From the NCBI RefSeq assembly GCF_014193425.1, contig NZ_JACHZG010000001.1, positions 3,286,001-3,350,000 of the forward strand: a DNA stretch of 64,000 nucleotides, in the 5' to 3' direction. The translations under genes were made by a program, and so were the position numbers. Source of the DNA: Microlunatus antarcticus (GTDB taxonomy: Bacteria; Actinomycetota; Actinomycetes; Propionibacteriales; Propionibacteriaceae). The notes below the pieces were generated by a model that saw nothing but the letters and a program-made list of their open reading frames with translations, ran no database searches and was not told the DNA's origin. Shown here one piece after another: positions 39,101-45,673 of the stretch; within the stretch, counting starts at the first letter, position 1; every line of letters starts with the position of its first letter.

Positions 39101-40744
39101 ACCGTCGCCGACGTCACGATCACGATGAAGGCGGTGCCGGCCGGGACGTACGAGGACGACGACACCGACGACATCCTGATGAAGGGCGCCTGGAGCCGCA
39201 CGGCCTCCACCGGCGCGGGCACCGACAGCGGCAGCTCGTTCGCGACCCTGGGCTCCGACGGCTACGCCGAGATGTCCTTCGCCACCAGCGGCATCCGCTG
39301 GCTCGCCCGGACCAACACCTCCTCGGGCCAGGCCGACGTCTACATCGACGGCGTCAAGCAGACCACCGTCGACCTCTACTCCGCCGCGACGAAGTTCGCG
39401 CAGAACGTCTTCGAGGTCACCGGGCTCCCTGAGACCGGCCACACCATCCGGATCGTGCGGACCGGCAACAAGAGCGCCGACTCCCAGGGCCGCAACATCA
39501 CGCTCGACGCGTTCGTCGCCCCGGACATCTACGCCCCCGCGGTGCCGACGGCGCTCAAGGCGACGGGGACCCGTACGGGCGCCAAGCTGACCTGGACCAA
39601 GAGCCCGGACGGCGACGTGGCCTCCTACCGGGTCTTCCGGCGGGCCGCGGGCTCCACCACCGAGGTGCTCGTCGGGACCACCTCGGCCGACACCACCTCG
39701 TTCAGCAACGTGGGCCTGGCCGAGGGCGGCAGCTTCACCTGGACCGTCGTCGCCCGCGACACCTGGGGCAACGACTCCGGTGCGTCGCTGCCGGCCTCGT
39801 TCACCAACGGCGGCGACCCGTACGCCGCCTTCCCGCAGCGCTACAGCACCTGCCCGACCGCGACGGTGACCGTCTCCACCCGGGCGCAGCTGCTCTCGGC
39901 GATCTCCTCGGCCACCGCCGGAACGGTCATCCGGCTCAACCCGGGCACGTACGGCGCCAACTACGACATCGGCTCGACCGGCACCCCGGACAAGCCGGTC
40001 TGGATCTGCGGTCCCCGTGCGGCGGTCATCGACAACGCCGACGTCACCAAGGGCTACGGCTTCCGCGTCAACGGGGCGTCCAACCTGGTGCTCGCCGGGA
40101 TGACCGTCCGCAACGTCCAGAAGGGCGTCGCCGTCCTCTACTCCAAGGCCGTCACGGTCGCCGACCTCCGCGTCGAGAACATCGGCGACGAGGCCATCCA
40201 CCTCAAGAACCAGACCACCGACTCCACCGTCATCGGCAACTCCATCTCCACCACCGGCCTGAACTCGGCCGGCTACGGCGAGGGCGTCTACATCGGCACG
40301 GCGCAGGGCAACTGGTGCCTCTACAACAACTGCGCCCCCGACACCAGCGACCGCAACCTCGTCGCCTTCAACGACATCCGCGCCACCACGGCGGAGCCCA
40401 TGGAGGCGAAGGCCGGCACCACCGACGGCACGATGTGGAAGAACACCCTCGACGGGGCGGCCATCACCTCGGCCGACACCGACTCCCTCGTCCAGGTCAT
40501 GGGCAACAGCTGGGTCGTCGCCGGCAACACCGGCAGCCACAGCCCGCAGGACGCCATCCAGATCTGGAACACCGACACCGACTGGGGCCTCAACAACGTC
40601 GTCTACAACAACGGCGTCACCGACACCCTGCCGGGCTACGGCGTCCGGATGCCCGCCAACGAGGCCGCGGGCAACGTCGTCAGCTGCAACAACACGGCCG
40701 CCTCCGCCGCTCTGGGGGTGACCAACAAGCCCTGCCAGAACTGA
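36176..40744 (+). CDS. large secreted protein: five beta-sandwich/FN3 pairs plus right-handed beta-helix
   Basis: A 1,522-residue exported protein with a signal peptide (cleavage near AQA-AD, residue 42). From about residue 48 it has five copies of a galactose-binding-like beta-sandwich module (hallmarks YEND, SGGS, GIRW, ADVYLDGVKK, VDLYS, HTLRIVRTGTKN), each followed by a fibronectin type III domain (DVAGYNVFR, TYSYQVSAVD). Copies start near residues 48, 316, 539, 763 and 986; a Pro-Thr linker of about 50 residues (263-312) splits pair 1 from the rest. Residues 1227-1522 form a right-handed parallel beta-helix (VRNVQKGVAVLYSKAV, GDEAIHLKN), typical of polysaccharide lyases and epimerases. 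Lying inside a polysaccharide locus, it may bind, trim or remodel the product. No sortase or LPXTG motif. Confidence 0.85.
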   Translation: MRTLSVGLPRISTAARIAGTSTVAAFAVVAGLLVPVQAQAADAGVLPGRYENTASSITYTGAWSTATSSSDSGGSYANLNADGSATFTFTGTGVTWSTRTNNFSGLADVYLDGVKKTTVDLYSATSKVKQAVYSAAGLTDGTHTLKIVRTGTKNDSSTGRNVTLDYLDVVDATAPTVPAGVAAAKEGTGARITWTASPESDVAGYNVYRATGSGSWTEISSDPVIAASYLDSGLTIGTTYGYQVTAVDRAGNESARSTAATYTPAAAPTPTPTPTPTPTPTATPTPTPTPTPTPTASPTQTATPTASPTPANTVGQGTYENDDPAVTLNGTWSKVASNQDSGGSTSTLSTAGYAELSFNTSGIRWITRLNSYSGIADVYLDGVKKVSVDLYSSTTKTKQVAYEVTGLSETPHTIRIVRSGAKNPSSSSLNIALDAFVAPDVHAPDAPTGVVAPATGTKVSLGWDANPEPDVAGYNVFRATGTGPFTKISTGLVTGTGYVDDGLAPGTTYSYQVSAVDTSALESDRSAAATVTTAINAVGQGTYENDDPAVTLNGTWTKVASNQDSGGSTSSLSGAGYAELSFTTSGIRWMTRTNTYSGNADVYLDGVKKASVDLYSSATKTQQVAYEVSGLTETPHTLRIVRTGTKNASSTSAAIMLDAFVAPDIHAPGAPAGLTASLSGADVNLAWTANPEPDVAAYRVFRLGGVTTTRTQVGTTTADVTSFTDLARRPGVTYTYDVVAVDTSGNASDASATTSVTLPIEAQPAGVYENDADAVTLNGPWSVVTSGMDSGGSYSTLNAAGYAEISFTTSGIRWVSRTNSYSGIADVYLDGVKKASIDLYSATTKYQQVVFEASGLTETPHTLRVVRTGTKNASSSSTSIMLDAFVAPDIYPPSAPTAPVAAPGRGTAQLGWTASPESDVVGYRVYRALADGPMAAVTTAPVAATSWTDDSLQPGATYHYQVTSLDAMGNESPRSTVADVTITMKAVPAGTYEDDDTDDILMKGAWSRTASTGAGTDSGSSFATLGSDGYAEMSFATSGIRWLARTNTSSGQADVYIDGVKQTTVDLYSAATKFAQNVFEVTGLPETGHTIRIVRTGNKSADSQGRNITLDAFVAPDIYAPAVPTALKATGTRTGAKLTWTKSPDGDVASYRVFRRAAGSTTEVLVGTTSADTTSFSNVGLAEGGSFTWTVVARDTWGNDSGASLPASFTNGGDPYAAFPQRYSTCPTATVTVSTRAQLLSAISSATAGTVIRLNPGTYGANYDIGSTGTPDKPVWICGPRAAVIDNADVTKGYGFRVNGASNLVLAGMTVRNVQKGVAVLYSKAVTVADLRVENIGDEAIHLKNQTTDSTVIGNSISTTGLNSAGYGEGVYIGTAQGNWCLYNNCAPDTSDRNLVAFNDIRATTAEPMEAKAGTTDGTMWKNTLDGAAITSADTDSLVQVMGNSWVVAGNTGSHSPQDAIQIWNTDTDWGLNNVVYNNGVTDTLPGYGVRMPANEAAGNVVSCNNTAASAALGVTNKPCQN
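36964..37110 (+). repeat. simple repeat coding a Pro-Thr linker
   Basis: Roughly 20 near-copies of CCGACSCCSACS (S = C or G) encode PT/TP repeats ending in PTASPTP. This is a low-complexity linker between the first and second module pair, and a spot where replication slippage can change the length. Confidence 0.9.
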
Positions 40745-40756
40745 CCCCGGACCGCA

Positions 40757-40784
40757 CCGGGCGTCCCGTCGGGGGACCGCCCGG
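40757..40784 (+). terminator. hairpin after the large secreted-protein gene
   Basis: CCGGGCG and CGCCCGG arms with further TCCC/GGGGA pairing form a stem with one bulge, 13 bp after the stop. A TAGTGT box at 40836-40841 beyond it could start the next transcript. Confidence 0.55.
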
Positions 40785-40880
40785 ACCAGGTCCGACCTCG
40801 GTACGGACGCCGGCACCGGCGCAGGCTCCCTGCGCTAGTGTCGGCGTCCTTCCCTGCCCCCTCGTCCCCCCAGGAGCGAC

Positions 40881-41390
40881 GTGCCCAGTCTTGTCTCGCG
40901 GCTCCCGCGGTGGTGGCGGTGGCGGGCGCTCAGCCGGGTCAAGGGCCCCGTCCAGGCCGCCCGGGACCTCGGCGTCACGATCGGCGAGGGCTGCCGGATC
41001 TACTCCCTGCAGATCAGCTCGGAGTGGGAGCTGCTGACCATCGGCGACCGCGTCACCGTGAGCAGCGACGTCACGTTCATCACCCACGACGGGGTCGGCT
41101 GGCTCTTCCCCGACGAGCAGGGGCGCCGGCACTACTGGCTGGCCCGGATCGAGATCGGCGACGACGTGTTCGTCGGCGCGGGCACGACGATCATGCCCGG
41201 CGTCCGGATCGGGAACCGCTGCGTCGTCGCCGCCGGCTCGGTCGTCACCCGCTCGGTGCCGGACGGCTCGGTCGTCGGGGGCAACCCGGCCAAGCTGATC
41301 GGCACGTACGACGCCCTGGGCGCGAAGGTCGCGCAGTGGCCGACGACCCGCGAGGTGGCCCCGGGCTTCAAGCCCGAGCTGAGGCGCTGA
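40881..41390 (+). CDS. left-handed beta-helix acyltransferase
   Basis: A 169-residue hexapeptide-repeat acyltransferase of the maa/nodL/wbbJ type. The repeats run through IGEGCRIYSLQI, IGDRVTVSSDVTFI, IGDDVFVGAGTTIMPGVRIGNRCVVAAGSVVTRSVPDGSVVGGNPAKLIG, and THDG supplies the probable catalytic His. It should O-acetylate a sugar of the polysaccharide using acetyl-CoA. GTG start with CAGGAGCGAC upstream. Confidence 0.88.
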   Translation: MPSLVSRLPRWWRWRALSRVKGPVQAARDLGVTIGEGCRIYSLQISSEWELLTIGDRVTVSSDVTFITHDGVGWLFPDEQGRRHYWLARIEIGDDVFVGAGTTIMPGVRIGNRCVVAAGSVVTRSVPDGSVVGGNPAKLIGTYDALGAKVAQWPTTREVAPGFKPELRR

Positions 41391-41557
41391 CGCCGCGCGG
41401 CAGCGGTGATCCTGCCCACAGCCGCCCGGGACGTCCGCGTGAGCCGGACGACGGCGGGCGGCAACCCCACGGATCGGATTGACAGCGGCTGGGACGCCAG
41501 CGAGGCTGGGCGCGCAGCGCGGAGTCGCGACGTCCCCGACCGGGCGCCTGGCGGCAC

Positions 41558-41588
41558 CTCGTCAGGCCTGGGGGCGGTCCCTGACGAG
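41558..41588 (+). promoter_or_regulatory. hairpin in the leader of the polymerase gene
   Basis: CTCGTCAGG and CCTGACGAG pair perfectly around a 13-nt loop and end 16 bp before the GAAGG ribosome site. The rest of the 228-bp gap (41391-41618) shows nothing else I can name. Confidence 0.4.
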
Positions 41589-41618
41589 CGCACCTGTCAC
41601 CGATCGAAGGCCTGATGC

Positions 41619-43049
41619 ATGTCGACTGTCCGTCCTGCGGCTGAGCCGTCCCAGGCCCTCCTGCTGGTCCCCGTGGTCCTGGTCGTCCTCGCGCTGGGCG
41701 GCATCGCCGCCGCGTCGCCCGTCGGCACGGTCGTGCTGGTCGGCCTCGCCGTCCTCGTCGTCGCGGCCTGCCTGCCCCTGTGGATCCTGCCCAGCGTGGC
41801 CCTGTGGCTCTTCGCGCTCCTGCCGGTCGGCTACCTGGTCGGCGTGCCCAACTTCGTCGGCCGCTTCTACTCCCCCGCCGTGGTCGTGCTGCTCATCTGG
41901 CTCGTCCGGCTGTCGTTCACGCGGGGGCGTCCCTCCTTCTTCCGCTCGCTGCGCTGGCTCGTCCCCGTCTTCGCGGTGCTGCTCGGGCTGTCCTACATCG
42001 GGCTGAGCCCGTCGCGCAGCGTCAACTGGCTGATCGTCGTCGCGATCGCCGTGGCCCTGCCGGCCGCGCTCGCCCCGGCCATCGACCGGCGCACGTCGAC
42101 GACGCTGCTGCAGGCGTGGTTCGTGCTCGGGATCGGCCTGTCGCTCGTCGCGGTCATCGAGTCGCTGCTGCAGACGAACCCGCTGTCGCCGTACTACAGC
42201 TTCGACCAGCACTGGGCCCTCTACCGGGTCAGCACGACGCTCGGCCACCCGCTGATGAACGGCACCTTCTTCTCCGTCACCGCCTGCCTCGCCGCGTTCA
42301 CCATGACGCGCGTCGGCGCCCCCCGCGGCACCGCGTTCATCTGCTTCGCCGCCTGCGCCCTCGCCGCCGGCCTCACCGGCTCCCGCAGCGGTGTGTACGC
42401 CCTCGTCGCCGGCCTCGCGGTCGGGCTGCTCGTCACCCTCGTCTCGGGCCGCACGAGCATCGCCAACAAGCTCCTCGGGATCGTGCTCGGCGTCGTCGCC
42501 CTGGTCGTCCTCCCCGCGCTCCCGACCATCGCCGGTCGGGCGGGCAGCGCCGAGGGCGCGGCCTCCAGCCTCTACCGCGACTACGTCGTCCGCCTCGCGG
42601 GCCGCCTCTTCCTGGAGCGGCCGATCGTGGGCTACGGGCCGGGGAACTCCGCCATCGCCACCGCGCAGTCCGGCGCCGTGCTCCCGCTCGAGAACTCGGT
42701 GCTCGGCACCCTGGTCAGCGGCGGCGTGATCGGCACGGCCGCGCTGCTCGTCCTGGTGGCCGTCGTCGTCGTCCGCGTCGTGCGGACCGGCCGGGCGGAC
42801 GGCATCGCCGCCATCGCCGCGTACGTCGTCGCCGGTGCCGCCTTCCCCCTCTGGGAGAGCAACCCCGCCGCTCTGATCGCCGTGGGCCTGGTCGTCATCG
42901 CCACGCGGACGAGCGCCGACGCCCCCGTGCCGGGGACGGTCGACGACGCGGTGGACGCGGTGGACGCGGTGGACAACGGGATCGTGCGACCACGCCGCGG
43001 CGCGCGCGCCCAGGTCGCTGCCCGCGCAGCCGTCGCGGGCGTGCGCTGA
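41619..43049 (+). CDS. O-antigen ligase / Wzy-like polymerase
   Basis: A 476-residue membrane protein with about eleven helices of the O-antigen ligase (PF04932) type. The large extracytoplasmic loop before the SLYRDYVVRLAGRLFLERPIVGYGPGNSA segment carries the conserved GYGPG motif; the earlier GHPLMNGTFF helix also fits. It probably polymerises repeat units on the outer face of the membrane. The last 50 residues are cytosolic and include a three-fold AVD/DAVD repeat coded by a tandem GTGGACGCG sequence. ATG with GAAGG nine bases upstream. Confidence 0.85.
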   Translation: MSTVRPAAEPSQALLLVPVVLVVLALGGIAAASPVGTVVLVGLAVLVVAACLPLWILPSVALWLFALLPVGYLVGVPNFVGRFYSPAVVVLLIWLVRLSFTRGRPSFFRSLRWLVPVFAVLLGLSYIGLSPSRSVNWLIVVAIAVALPAALAPAIDRRTSTTLLQAWFVLGIGLSLVAVIESLLQTNPLSPYYSFDQHWALYRVSTTLGHPLMNGTFFSVTACLAAFTMTRVGAPRGTAFICFAACALAAGLTGSRSGVYALVAGLAVGLLVTLVSGRTSIANKLLGIVLGVVALVVLPALPTIAGRAGSAEGAASSLYRDYVVRLAGRLFLERPIVGYGPGNSAIATAQSGAVLPLENSVLGTLVSGGVIGTAALLVLVAVVVVRVVRTGRADGIAAIAAYVVAGAAFPLWESNPAALIAVGLVVIATRTSADAPVPGTVDDAVDAVDAVDNGIVRPRRGARAQVAARAAVAGVR

Positions 43050-43052
43050 CCC

Positions 43053-43634
43053 ATGATCTCCACGCGGTCCGACTACGAGCGCTACCTGCGCGACGACCTC
43101 ACGGCGGCCGGCCTGTCCCGCTGGACCTTCGTCCAGCGGTTCCGCCGGCCCGAGGTCCACTACCTGCGGGTGCTCCGCCGGGTGGAGCTCCTGCTGGCGC
43201 AGCCCGGACCGGTCGCCCGCGTGCGACGTTCCTGGTACCGCGCACAGCTCATGCGCCTCTCGACCCGGCTCGGCCTGACCATCCCGCCGAACGTCTTCGG
43301 ACCGGGGCTGGGGATCGCCCACTACGGCAGCATCGTCGTGCACTCGAAGGCCAAGGTCGGCGCCTGGTGCCGGATCAACTCCGCGACGAACATCGGGCTG
43401 AGCCCGAGCGGGGTCCCGACCATCGGCGACTACTGCTACATCGCGCCGGGCGCGGTGATCTACGGCGGCATCACGATCGGTGACCGCGTCGTCATCGGCG
43501 CGAACGCCGTCGTCGGGCGCGACGTGCCCGACGAGGTGACGGTCGCGGGAGCCCCCGCGCGCGTCGTCTCGCAGAAGGGTTCCGCGGCGATGATGCCCGA
43601 CTTCGTCCCCGTGCCCCGCCCCGCCCAGCCATGA
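43053..43634 (+). CDS. serine O-acetyltransferase-like hexapeptide protein
   Basis: A 193-residue protein with a helical N-terminal part (DLTAAGLSRWTFVQRFRRPEVHYL) and a left-handed beta-helix typical of CysE-like enzymes: FGPGLGIAHYGSIVVHSKAKVGAWC, then IGDYCYIAPGAVIYGGITIGDRVVIGANAVVGRDVPDEVTVAGAPARVV. In a polysaccharide locus it more probably acetylates a sugar than serine. It starts 3 bp after the polymerase stop and overlaps the flippase gene by ATGA. Confidence 0.88.
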   Translation: MISTRSDYERYLRDDLTAAGLSRWTFVQRFRRPEVHYLRVLRRVELLLAQPGPVARVRRSWYRAQLMRLSTRLGLTIPPNVFGPGLGIAHYGSIVVHSKAKVGAWCRINSATNIGLSPSGVPTIGDYCYIAPGAVIYGGITIGDRVVIGANAVVGRDVPDEVTVAGAPARVVSQKGSAAMMPDFVPVPRPAQP

Positions 43635-45040
43635 CCCAGGACGCGCCCGCCCCCCAGGGCGCACCTCCGCCTCAGGACCCGTCCCCGCCCCAGGAGACGC
43701 CGAAGGGCACGGGGACGCCGAAGGTGCGGTCACGCTCCGACATCCTCACCACGGGGGTCGCGGCCCTCGTCCTCTTCCCCGGCTTCGCCTTCTCCTTCGT
43801 CCTGTCCTGGCTCGTCGGGACCTCGCGCAGCGACGAGCTCCTGCTCGCGGCGTCGGTCTCGCTGACGCTGACCAACGTCGTCGGCAACGCGATCGAGGCC
43901 AACAGCGTCGCGGAGATGGGCCGCCTCATCGGGCGCGGCACGCCCCCGGGCAAGGCGGTGCTGCGCTCGTACGCGCGCCGGATCTTCCTCTTCGCCCTCG
44001 CCACCTGCGTGGCCGTCGGACTGCCGCTCACGGTCGTCTACGCGTTCCGACGGACCGACCCGTACGAGTTCGCCGCGCTGGCCGGCGTGATGCTGCTGAT
44101 GGCGCTCGTCGGGGGCGTGTCCAGCGCGTTCTCCGGGCTCAACATCGCCCACGGCCGGGTCGCCCTCCCCATCAGCCTGCAGTCGCTGCGCACCGTCGTG
44201 CCGATCGTCCTGGTGCTGGCCTGGCCGACCGCTCCGCTCTTCGTCTACGCGGCCGGCTTCGTCCTCGGCGAGCTCGTCCGGCTCACGATCCTCTACCGCA
44301 CGTCGCGCCGGCTGCCCTCGAGCACCGAGGCCGCCGACATCCCGACCCGCGGCCTCGTGTGGCAGTCGGCCTCCGCGCTGACCGCGCAGTCCGGCCCCGT
44401 GACGGACCGCATCTTCCTGGCCCGCAGCCCCGTCGGGTCGCTGTCGTCGTACGAGATGGCCGACAAGCTGTTCTTCGCCGCGGCCCAGGTCGTCAACCTC
44501 GGCCTCGTCGTCCGCCGCCTGTCGCGCTGGGCGCGGCTCCCCAGCTACGAGTACGCGGCCGGGCGGGCCATGTTCCGCAAGGACTTCGGGATCCTCCTCG
44601 CCGTGAACGTGGCCGTCGGCCTCGTCGGGTCGGGCGTCTGCCTGCTGGCCAGCACGTTCGACTTCCTCCCGTCCCCGTGGCTCCAGGGCCTCCGGTGGGG
44701 CGCGATCCTGTTCCTGTCGATGCCGTTCAGCCTCTGCATCTCCTGCGGTGGCCGGATGCTCATCATCGCCCGCCGGCAGCGGCTGCTGGTGTGGTTCGCG
44801 GCCACGTTCGCGGTGCTCAACGCGCTTGCGGACTGGCTGTTCTTCGTGCTGTTCGGCCCGATCGGCATCCCGATCGCCACGGCGCTCGTCCGCCTCGTCT
44901 CCGCGGTCCTCTACCTGATCGTCGTGACCCGCCTGCTGCCCTCGATCATCGGCTCCGACCTCCCGCCCGCGGACCCGGTCGAGAACGAGGCCGCCACCGC
45001 GTACGTCGACGCCGAGTCCACCAGCGGCGACCGCGCCTGA
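43631..45040 (+). CDS. MurJ/Wzx-like lipid-linked oligosaccharide flippase
   Basis: A 469-residue MOP-superfamily membrane protein with about twelve to fourteen helices. Hallmarks are ANSVAEMGRLIG in the early part, the middle QSGPVTDRIFLARSPVGSLSSYEMADKL segment and the C-terminal FGPIGIPIATALVRLVSAVLYLIV helix. It should flip undecaprenyl-linked repeat units to the outer leaflet. The first 35 residues are a Pro/Gln-rich cytosolic tail. Coupled to the preceding gene by a 4-bp overlap; region B repeats begin just after its stop. Confidence 0.85.
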   Translation: MTQDAPAPQGAPPPQDPSPPQETPKGTGTPKVRSRSDILTTGVAALVLFPGFAFSFVLSWLVGTSRSDELLLAASVSLTLTNVVGNAIEANSVAEMGRLIGRGTPPGKAVLRSYARRIFLFALATCVAVGLPLTVVYAFRRTDPYEFAALAGVMLLMALVGGVSSAFSGLNIAHGRVALPISLQSLRTVVPIVLVLAWPTAPLFVYAAGFVLGELVRLTILYRTSRRLPSSTEAADIPTRGLVWQSASALTAQSGPVTDRIFLARSPVGSLSSYEMADKLFFAAAQVVNLGLVVRRLSRWARLPSYEYAAGRAMFRKDFGILLAVNVAVGLVGSGVCLLASTFDFLPSPWLQGLRWGAILFLSMPFSLCISCGGRMLIIARRQRLLVWFAATFAVLNALADWLFFVLFGPIGIPIATALVRLVSAVLYLIVVTRLLPSIIGSDLPPADPVENEAATAYVDAESTSGDRA

Positions 45041-45158
45041 GGGGTTCTATGCGCCTGGGGCGCCTGGAGTCCAGCTGACCTGCGAGCGAAGGTTTCAGAC
45101 CAAGGCGCAGCAACGACGGAGCAGGCTGCCCCGTAGCTTGGCCCGTCGGCCGGCGGGA

Positions 45159-45216
45159 CCGTTGGCGCCACTCGACACGCGTCACGCTGCGTACGCGTCT
45201 CCGGTGGCGCCACTCG
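45159..45216 (+). repeat. 58-bp repeat unit, copy B1
   Basis: Starts CCGTTGGCGCCACTCGAC and ends GGTGGCGCCACTCG; the most divergent of the copies (for example GCGTCACGCTGCG in the centre). Confidence 0.85.
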
Positions 45217-45335
45217 TCGCTGAGTGTGCGCTCGCGCACCTGGATGCGCCGCCCTGACGTGCGGGAGCGCACTCTCGCAGGGCACCCACTTCCCTGTTGC
45301 TGCGCTGTCGCCCTAACCCCCCTCGAGATGCGTCA

Positions 45336-45393
45336 CCACTGGCGCCACTCGACCCGCGACACGCCGCGTACGCGTGCCCGGTGGCGCCACTCG
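45336..45393 (+). repeat. 58-bp repeat unit, copy B2
   Basis: Starts CCACTGGCGCCACTCGAC, centre CGACACGCCGCGTACGCGTG, ends GGTGGCGCCACTCG. Closest to the inverted copy at 34310-34367 (54 of 58 positions identical). Confidence 0.85.
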
Positions 45394-45520
45394 TCAGGTC
45401 GGTCGCCAGGTGCGCAGTTCCGCACCTCGACACGCCGCCCTGAGGTGCGGGAGCGCGCACCTGCGGGGCACGTGCTCCCCCGTTGCTGCGCTTTTCGCCC
45501 TGACCCCTCGCCCCGCGTCA

Positions 45521-45578
45521 CCGCTGGCGCCACTCGACCCGCGCCACGCCGAGTACGCGTGCCCGATGGCGCCACTCG
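45521..45578 (+). repeat. 58-bp repeat unit, copy B3
   Basis: Starts CCGCTGGCGCCACTCGAC and ends GATGGCGCCACTCG; centre CGCCACGCCGAGTACGCGTG. Confidence 0.85.
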
Positions 45579-45614
45579 CGCAGAACGCGCACGCGAGACC
45601 CAAGCGAAACGACA

Positions 45615-45647
45615 CGTGCCCCAGACCCACGAGGGGTCTGGGGCACG
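45615..45647 (-). terminator. 14-bp stem terminator of the glycosylphosphotransferase gene
   Basis: CGTGCCCCAGACCC and GGGTCTGGGGCACG are perfect complements around a 5-nt loop. On the minus strand the hairpin starts 26 bp after the stop codon and is followed by TGTCGTTTCG. Confidence 0.8.
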
Positions 45648-45673
45648 AGGCGTGCGGGCCGGCGGGCCGAGGC

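Larger units (their letters stand above)
45050..45590. repeat. non-coding repeat-rich region B (about 540 bp)
   Basis: Contains three direct copies of a 58-bp unit (45159-45216, 45336-45393, 45521-45578), set in a larger near-tandem period of 177 and 185 bp. The spacers share GTGCGGGAGCGC-type sequence and GTTGCTGCGC. The last block is cut short near 45590. The same 58-bp unit occurs once, inverted, in region A. Between 45041 and 45158 lies a related GCGCAGCAACG-bearing stretch. No credible gene. Confidence 0.85.

Noticed and set aside
36011-40816. A 1,601-codon open frame on the minus strand opposite the large secreted protein.
   Set aside because: It is a shadow frame. Its product is Gly/Val/Arg-rich with no domain, and it mirrors the repeats of the plus-strand protein, which has a signal peptide, ribosome site and clear modules.
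45050-45590. CRISPR array.
   Set aside because: Only three repeats of 58 bp, spacers of about 120 bp that resemble each other, and no cas genes.
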